A stretch of DNA of 64,000 bases from Solea solea. Lineage: Eukaryota; Chordata; Actinopteri; Pleuronectiformes; Soleidae. This document shows positions 57,080 to 64,000 of this stretch, piece by piece. The notes beneath the pieces are model-generated. The model saw only the letters and a list, made by a program, of their open reading frames with translations. It did no database searches and was not told the DNA's origin. How positions within the stretch are numbered: position 1 is the stretch's first letter; the number at the start of each line of letters is the position of its first letter. Location: NCBI RefSeq assembly GCF_958295425.1, contig NC_081149.1:8065654-8129653 (forward strand). Direction: 5' to 3'. The position numbers and the translations under genes are program-made.

Positions 57080-57414
57080 CTTTTGATTGGTTGACGACAT
57101 GCGCGGCAAAATAAACCTTCCTTACTAAAGCCACTACTTCCGTGTTGTCTTGCGTCAGTGAGTGCAGCAGAGGAGAGAGGAGCGCGAGATTTCACCGCGA
57201 ACGTAAGTTCTACTTTCAATTCTTTGGTATTCTACTTTATGTGTTTCACTACTAACAACAGTTGTTTACTTAGCGCTCACATTTGCTGGTTTTACTGGTT
57301 GTTTTCTGCTCTCATTTGTTGTCCTTTGTTTGTGGAACAGGCTTCACTCTCTACAAACCTGTAAATCCCGGACCGGAATCCATGGACAGATTGGACTGGA
57401 TTTGGTTTTCTGTT
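57080..57414 (+). other. Candidate promoter with two candidate spliced exons
   Basis: An inverted CCAAT (GATTGGTTG, about 57086), an AT-rich CAAAATAAAC about 20 bases later, and a GC-richer stretch ending in CGCGAAC|GTAAGT (GT near 57203). A second segment starts after GTGGAACAG (about 57341) and ends TTTTCTGTT|GTAAGT (about 57414). The second contains ATGGACAG opening a frame of 11 codons (MDRLDWIWFSV) that runs exactly to the donor. This could be the 5' end of an unrecognised gene continuing to the right, a lncRNA, or an LTR relic. No downstream exon was found. Confidence 0.3.
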
Positions 57415-58138
57415 GTAAGTACAACAGAAACCCAGTTGTAGGTTTGTTTAAGTGTATAAAAATCACTACAGTCACAAAACACGTCATAAGGTTTAAACAC
57501 AAGGGGGACATTTTTACACCTTAAGTGGTGTTAAGAGTTTGAGGGTAAACATGACAAATCACATGACTCCTCAAACTGTCGCATGAAAGTTTTTGAGTGA
57601 AGGTTCAACAGGCTCAGGGTTCGGGTGGTTGCCTGTGGTACGCTGTGGATTGTGGGAAATATGCTGTTGTATAAACAAGGTTCAAACGGGTTTTACCCTA
57701 AACTTCCAAAAGACCCAAAACAAAACAAAACAAAACAACTGCCAAGGTTTGGGGTTTCACTTTGTAACATTTGGGTTGCCTTTAAGCTGGCCCAGATGGG
57801 ACCAACTGAAGACTCCCACTGTGCAATAAGAACGGTTGGTGACATTTGGGATGTGGTGTTTTTCTGTTGTGTTTAAAAAGGTTAAAAATCTACTTTGGAA
57901 TCAAGGGCCAACATGACCTTGATCTCCAAGTAGAGCTTTTTAAGAGTCTGTGCTTCCAAAAAAGCAAACCTAGCAGACAACCAGAAGCAGACCTATAAAA
58001 TCGTTGACTAATCTAAATGGGCTCAGGTTTTGGTCAGGTAACTTTTTATGGTGTGTGTGATCATTTTCATTTTCAATGTTAAAGGTTGCAAAGTTTATTT
58101 AAAAACAAAAAGGTTCCAGGTTTTGTGTGTGCTCAAAT

Positions 58139-58169
58139 CAATTGTTGGTACATTTAGAACCAACAATTG
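58139..58169. repeat. Perfect 11-bp inverted repeat
   Basis: CAATTGTTGGT and ACCAACAATTG with a 9-base loop. Confidence 0.8.
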
Positions 58170-58191
58170 GCATTGAGACTCTTACAGATGT

Positions 58192-58208
58192 GGATGGATG
58201 GATGGATG
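58192..58208. repeat. (GGAT)n microsatellite
   Basis: Four GGAT units, with a few more GGATGGATG units near 58323-58345. Confidence 0.85.
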
Positions 58209-59924
58209 ATTTATTTATATTTGTGGGGGGGAAGCAACAAGGTTGTGTGATATGAGCATCCAATTACTTAACAATATTCCATCATGATATTGCAGTAACA
58301 ATATTTTTGAGAATAGTTTGTTGGATGGATGGAGGTGGATGGATGCAGCGTGTGACATGACCAACGTGTGCATGGAAGTATACCAGGGCCTTTTCCACTT
58401 GTAGTTATTTGAGATGATGGAATTATTAAAGAAGAATTTAACAACTTAACTGAAATGTTTTATCTCAATAAGGATCAATATTACCCTTTTAAATCTTTCT
58501 TATGTATTTTTCCCCGTATTTCTTTCTCATTTATAACATTATACTGTATCTGTTATTTACGTAACTATGCTGAACTAAAAACATCTGACATTTCCACAAG
58601 CAAGTTTTACTTCACGCTGAGAGTAGACCTCTTCAGGGTCGCTCTCACAAAATATCAGCCCATTTTGATGTGGTATTTCAAAATAAAGGCCCTCTGAAAT
58701 TGCAGAATTGACTACTATTCTACCAAAATTTCAATTAATATTAAAAGAAAACTACCTGTAGTAGTATTATTGTTGTTATTATTATAATATTTTCCACAGC
58801 AGTGAGTTCACTGTTAATCACAATCTGATTATGCATTGTAACACATACACTGGAATATGAATAAAATCAATTCTGTAATCAGAATAAAACCACATTCATT
58901 GTCCATATAAATGTAGTCACCTGAAATAAGGAATTTTGAAAACATGAATATGTAAACTGAATTTTAATGACAAACTGGTGCTGAGATGTTGTTCCACATC
59001 AGAAGCGGACAGACTGAGACTCCTGCCTGTAATTCTTCTTCTCTCTTTATACAATATGCATGAAGCCAGACTCCAGCTTTTCACTGTCTTTCTTTTCAGA
59101 ACATCAAACAGGACCGACTGCCTGAGGGGCTTTATTTTTTTCCTCCCTCTTTCTTTTCTGGATCAGATATACCAGAGGCTGTCTGAAAAATGAATAAGAC
59201 TCATTTCCATTGGGAGTGAGTTAGTGGTGGAAATCACAGATGTGGAGAAGTGTTCACCTTGACCTGCACAGACACGCACAACAAACGATGAGCTTCTCTT
59301 GAAAAAGGAGAGAGGCAGATTTGATTTAGAGACCCCTTGATATGTGGCAGCGCTCAGAGTCCAGTCTTACTTGAGAAGACCAAAGCAAACCATAAGTTAA
59401 AATTATAATATCACAGCCACAGTCATATAGTTTTTTGAGGGGTTAGATGCTGATACTCGTATTAGAGAGTTTTAAAAAATCCACTACCAAAATACCTGTC
59501 AATATATATTCAAAAAAATTCATTAAGATAAAGAAACGTCATTGAGAATTACTAATTGCAACAAAATGAATTCACAAAATCAACACTGATTTAATACAAA
59601 ATGTAAAGATAAATGCCTGAAATGTGAAATATGAGCCTGGGTTAGGGTTATTTAACTGCAAAAATCTGCATTTTAATTGCATTTTGAAAAATGTGGGGGT
59701 GTCCATTGTTCAAAATTGCATTCTTTATCTTTTCTTTTAAAAAATGATTCACTACAAACCACACCCAGTCATATTCATGTGTATGTATGTAATCTTTACA
59801 TTTATTAAACCACTAATACTTAACATTAAATACCATTTACCATACTTTAAATACTATTCCCATTGTATCTCAGTTGCAGTTGTGATATTATCCATATTGC
59901 AATATTAAACAAACTAGCCATTGG

Positions 59925-60060
59925 GGGTGGAAATTGCAATAGATACCACGATACGATATCACAACATTTAAGTCAATATTAAATGTTATACAATATTGCG
60001 ATATACTGACGTATTTGTGACATCATATGTTGCGATACACTCCCACAAAAGCTCTAGTCA
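59925..60060 (+). repeat. GGGTGGAAATTGCAATAGATACC repeat fragment
   Basis: GGGGGTGGAAATTGCAATAG, then CACGATACGATATCACAACA and ATATTGCGATATACTGACG. A fragment of the same family as 60608-61348. Confidence 0.45.
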
Positions 60061-60607
60061 AGCTTTTCTATGACTGCACAATAAAAATCTAAATGATGTA
60101 GGAAACATGAGGCAGACGTTCTTGCAAAAAACATTCTTGTATGTAAATCAGTTCATCATCGTCATATGTTCAATTTACTACAGAAAGTCTTGTTTCCTCT
60201 ATAGAGTGAATGTGTGTTTTCCCCTCAGTTATTTGGCATTATACTTTTCATGCAGCTAAGGTGAAGCTCAAAAGCAAGTTTGATTTTCTACCAAGATGAA
60301 CACCTGAGAGATAATATGACAGGTGTCAGTCAGTCTGAGATCACATGGCTCTGTGGTGTTTCTGCTCATGTGGAGAACACAAACCTGCTCACTCCCACAC
60401 AGAAGGACTGGACTCACTGTAGCGTTCTACTTAATTATTTATTGTTTTTTGAAAAACCATCTTGTGTTGCTCGTGTTTGTGCAGGAACACTCCTGCCTTC
60501 TTCCTCTTCTGTACTTGTCCTGTACACTTGTTTTTTGTTATGCAAACAGGAGTGAGACTCTGAATTCTAATACTGACCTAGAAAATCTTGCACTGTTGTA
60601 TTCTAGC

Positions 60608-61348
60608 AAATAAGGGTGGGAATCACAGGGTACCTCGCGATACGATACATGGTCCATGATACCAATAATTTCACGATACAATGATTTTGTGATATGGCGA
60701 TACATCACCATATCCGTCTACCGGAAGAAAACAAAACTTTCATGAAAAGGGCAGGATTTCTCTGTTTATTCATCTTATAACCAAGGCTTAATATAAGGAC
60801 ACCACAAGTTTAAACCAATTATATTTAATTTTATTGACTTTATTAATTATTCAAAAACAAAGTAGACAAAAGTAAAAGTGTTGGAGATCCTGGCAAAAAG
60901 GAACAAAAAGGTGTGTAGCGTCTGGACCGACCCAGCAATGGGCTCTCGGACCCAGAATGTCCCTAAAGGAATACATACATGAAATAAACAAAACCCGCTA
61001 ACTGGACTGCCGGTAACCTCCATCAAAAGGTACTAAATTAAGAAAACTGAAAAAAACAGTGCCATCACTAAGCAATAAGAAACTATCAGCAGTTTTCGCT
61101 TCCATTATCTCGTTGTAAACTCACTCTTCTTCAGCCAGGTAACCTCTGCCCAAGTTTCCCTCATTCATTTGAGCAGCGCCACTGCGAGGAGACATCAAGT
61201 AGTGACACCTGGCAGAGACTGTTCACTTTAGAGCACCTTAGTTTATTAGTTAAAATATCGATGTTTGACCTGGCATATTGAAGACAGCATTGCATGAGGA
61301 CGGACGACGATATATCACCAAAGCCATATTTTTGACCCACCCCTACAT
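60608..61348. repeat. Interspersed repeat with GGGTGGGAATC / CCCACCCCTA ends
   Basis: Left end AAGGGTGGGAATCACAGGGT, then CGCGATACGATACATGG. Right end CGACGATATATCACCAAAGC, then GACCCACCCCTACATTCCC. The ends are rough inverse matches over about 740 bases. A related reversed fragment (GGATATCGTGATGCATCG ... GTGATTCCCACC) lies at 30575-30715 in a zc3h7a intron. Confidence 0.5.
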
Positions 61349-63209
61349 TCCCACACTTCCACACAGGAAGTGAATCTAAAAAGGAAAGATTCAGAAGTGA
61401 AATTTGTCACTCAGAAAGCAAAGTTGTTCTGCAGTTTGACGGAACAAACGCCCACCCTTCTGCTGCTGCTGTATACACACCAACACTCCCACAGTCAGGT
61501 CTGATGGTGTTGCCTGACACAGCATACAAATAATGTTACATTAAGTCTTTTCAGAAAGACCAAACAGAGACAGAATAATTACATCAACAACAAAATTGTC
61601 ATTCTGCAGCTTTAACTAAACACTTACTCAAACATTTGAAGAGATAATCTCTTAAGCATCTTGCTAATGATCTTCTTATCTATTCTGCAGCATTTATAAT
61701 TTCCCAAAAAATTCACCGAAACTTCTTTTATTCCACAGATCAACCATGTAAATGTCTGGGTCTAAAATGTGCCTGAATGAATCACAGTCTGGGCAAATGC
61801 AAGTGGCAGCCGACAGAGCCGGACTCTGCTGGTGCAGTGTGAGGAGAGAATTGAGTCATTGTGATCAGGGTGTGCTGGATCTGACCCTGGCCACAACACG
61901 GACACGCGAGTGTGAAATCCAGTTGAAAGGTAAGCAGCTGATGAGGCTGCACAACAAAAGCAATATCATCTCTCCCCCTTTACTCTAAAATGTCTTTTCA
62001 TCCATCTCTCTCCTCCATTCTTTACATTTACTGGGCTGTTTTCACAACTTCATACAATAGGTGGATGTACAAAGTTTAAGTAAATCGTCATTTTGTGATG
62101 TAGTTTGTAGAAAAAGAGTATAATTTTCGTTGAACACAACACAGTATGCTCAGCTGCTCTGTGTGTAACACGGGGTGCATATCACTCATGCCTGTTGGGT
62201 TTGTTGCCATAGCTACGACACGACTGTGCAGACAATCATCTGGTCCCTGGTTCCTCCAATAGGGTCGCATGGCTGAAGCTGCAATATAAAGTAAAGATGC
62301 TCATCATTCAGCGCTCGACTTGCAAGAATCAGAAACAGGTTCATGAGTGTGGAAAAGTATAACAGAGTGGCAGGCAGGGGGGGGACTGACTGCATCCAGG
62401 CATGGTGGACCACAGAAGACGAGATCCGAGGAGCCACACAGCAGGAGAGGAAGGTGAGGATCGGAGCATCTGCCATTTTGAAAGGCGACCCGTCTTATTG
62501 TTCGCCGACAGAGTTTGGCGGAACAAAACAGTGACAGTAAACAAGAAACGCCCTTTGCATTCGGGGTGTTGAATAGCCAAAAAGGGGACCAGAAGCAACA
62601 GAAAAGGAAGTGTCACTTTACATGAAATGCATCAGTTGGATGAAAGCAGAGTCTGCTTGTAGTTTGTAAACGTAGTCTGACGCCGCTCAAGTGGAAATTA
62701 GTTTCATTTGGTAAGATCAAAGAACTGCAGCTCATCTTTTTTTTCGAGATACAGCTGGAAATTAAAAACGTCAAAGATGATTCTTCAAAGTTATTAGAAT
62801 ATATTGTGAACAAAATTGAAAGTAGTCAGACAGATGTGGTATAAATAAAGCAGAGACCCATTAATGAATGGAAAAGATTCATAGTGGAGCTTTGAAGCCT
62901 TGGCTTGTTGAAATCAAAGGCCTGAGAGCTAAAAATGATTATTAGTTTTTGTTTTTTGTGTGCTCTCCATATCTCTGAGAGAAACAAATTTGGTCAGTTA
63001 AGCTCCGGCTTGGAAAAGGACAACAGCCAATGCAGCATGTTCAAGCTGCCCCCCTACTGGGCGGCCCATGAGCCTGTCGATATGGTGCTTTTTTGATGTT
63101 GGATGGGAAATAAGAACCCCCCACAACAAACACAGAGAGGGGCTGGAAGAGAAAAAGAGAGGGCAGAAAGGGAAGAACCATCGACAGATGGACTTTGTTG
63201 TGATTAAAG

Positions 63210-63329
63210 ATGGCGGCACTCTTGACTGCAGACTGCGAAGGACTACAGACGATCCATAGAAAAGCGGCGGGAGCTGTCTGCGATCCAGCACAACAAAACC
63301 GAGAAGAACACAGCGAGGTGAACCAGCAG
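63210..63329 (+). CDS. Candidate first coding exon of an unidentified gene
   Basis: AAAGATGGCGGCACTC opens a frame of exactly 40 codons (MAALLTADCEGLQTIHRKAA, then GAVCDPAQQN and REEHSEVNQQ) ending CAG|GTACGT, a good donor at 63330-63331. AAGATGGCGGC is a YY1-type element typical of vertebrate first exons, and the sequence is GC-richer than its surroundings. I do not recognise the peptide. Conserved synteny with human 16p13 would make a gene near PLA2G10, such as the one encoding MRTFB, a possibility, but the residues do not prove it. No downstream exon lies in the remaining 670 bases. A longer antisense frame overlaps it and is less convincing. Confidence 0.35.
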
Positions 63330-63330
63330 G

Positions 63331-64000
63331 TACGTCTGCTTTTGAATCTCCGAGGACGGGAACTGCGATTAGCAGTAGCTTCCATTTTGTGTTGTTTATC
63401 GTCCTATTATGTCCCCAATCGTTTTTCATATCAATGCCATATCCCGGCGTTGTGTCCTCCCTGCCGTCAAAACCAAAGCATATCATTTGATCTGACCAGT
63501 GAATGCTCATCCCATGACCAGATGACCGAAGACCCCCAATAGACCGAATGCTTAAATTAATCCGAATGTTGTGAAACCGGCAGATGTCTGACAATGTACT
63601 TTCGCCATTTGGTACGCGTTTACGGGTGTCTGTCTGTGGTATTGTGTCGCCGTAGGAAATATGGGCCCTAATATGATTTTTCCCTTTCATGCAGAATATG
63701 GTGCAAAGGAATAATCCTGCAAAAATAAACTAAAATCTGCAAATTGCTCAATCCTCTGTGCCTAATCCACTCCAAGGCTTGTTAGTCATGATATATTCAG
63801 GCAGGACAAAGAACAACAGCAGGACTCCAGAAGACATTCTCCAACAGTCTTTTCAAATTACTCTTTGGATGATTTTTAGAATTCAAAACAAATATTCAGT
63901 GGCTTTAATATTCCTGTCACACTTGTATGTAAAATTGTTGTCTTTAAATAACGTGGTTAATCACATCAGTGGTTTCAAATTGTCGCGATTTTTGCCAGTC
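63331..64000. other. Right edge, no further exon recognised
   Basis: If 63210-63329 is a real first exon, this is the start of its intron. A GC-richer zone to about 63640 passes into AT-rich sequence. No exon or RNA gene is seen. Confidence 0.4.

Larger units (their letters stand above)
57415..63200. other. Gene-poor stretch, right part of window
   Basis: About 5.8 kb without an assembled exon. It includes a GGAT run (58192-58208), an 11-bp inverted repeat (58139-58169) and repeats with GATACGATA wording (59925-60060, 60608-61348). The open frames at 60280-60613 and 61752-61988 show no family. Confidence 0.5.

Noticed and set aside
62998..63690. 230-codon open frame on the minus strand, the longest in the window
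   Set aside because: Antisense to the candidate exon at 63210-63329 and through GC-richer sequence. The peptide is low in recognisable motifs and matches nothing I know; length alone is not evidence in such composition.
50160..64000. miR-193 / miR-365 cluster expected near the pla2g10 neighbourhood from human synteny
   Set aside because: I looked by eye for the mature sequences on both strands and did not see them; this is not a proper search.

Overview
This window is vertebrate nuclear DNA, most likely from a percomorph teleost. Its genes are split into short exons with GT/AG borders, its introns are moderate, and it is dense in interspersed repeats with the look of ray-finned fish repeats. 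Six protein-coding genes and one tRNA gene can be assembled. I see no prokaryotic, viral or CRISPR-like system and no obvious undescribed system. The unusual material is mainly repeat architecture, two or three candidate unannotated exons, and gene arrangement.

Layout, left to right. The last two coding exons of kdm8 (+) lie at 707-1047; the rest of that gene is off the left edge. About 6 kb of repeat-rich intergenic DNA follows, ending in a tandem duplication that runs into the 3' end of mfsd11. mfsd11 (-, 13 coding exons, 446 aa) spans 8051-19102; its last intron holds a degenerate TATC tandem array. Head-to-head with it is ubfd1 (+, 276 aa, coding 21994-25051), with an NRF1-type palindrome beside its presumed 5' exon. 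rmi2 (+, 146 aa) has two exons at 26582-26870 and 27830-27981. Convergent with it is zc3h7a (-, 22 coding exons, 991 aa, 29959-39906), whose presumed 5' exon lies near 42.1 kb. After about 3.5 kb with minisatellites comes pla2g10 (+, four exons, 161 aa, 45707-50035).

From 50.1 kb to the end there is no assembled protein gene. This part holds a canonical tRNA-Thr(CGT) gene on the minus strand (56441-56512), a poly(A)-tailed retroposed-looking segment, a compact candidate promoter with two candidate exons (57.08-57.41 kb), and a candidate first coding exon at 63210-63329.

The genes do not form one pathway. They cover a JmjC oxygenase, an orphan MFS-type membrane protein, a ubiquitin-like protein, a subunit of the BLM-TOP3A-RMI dissolvasome, a CCCH zinc-finger RNA-binding protein and a secreted phospholipase A2. 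From memory, most human orthologues lie on 16p12-p13, so the block looks like conserved synteny, with mfsd11 (human 17q25) as the outlier. All exon joins were checked by hand for splice dinucleotides, reading phase and summed length divisible by three. Family names rest on recalled orthologue sequences, not on a search.
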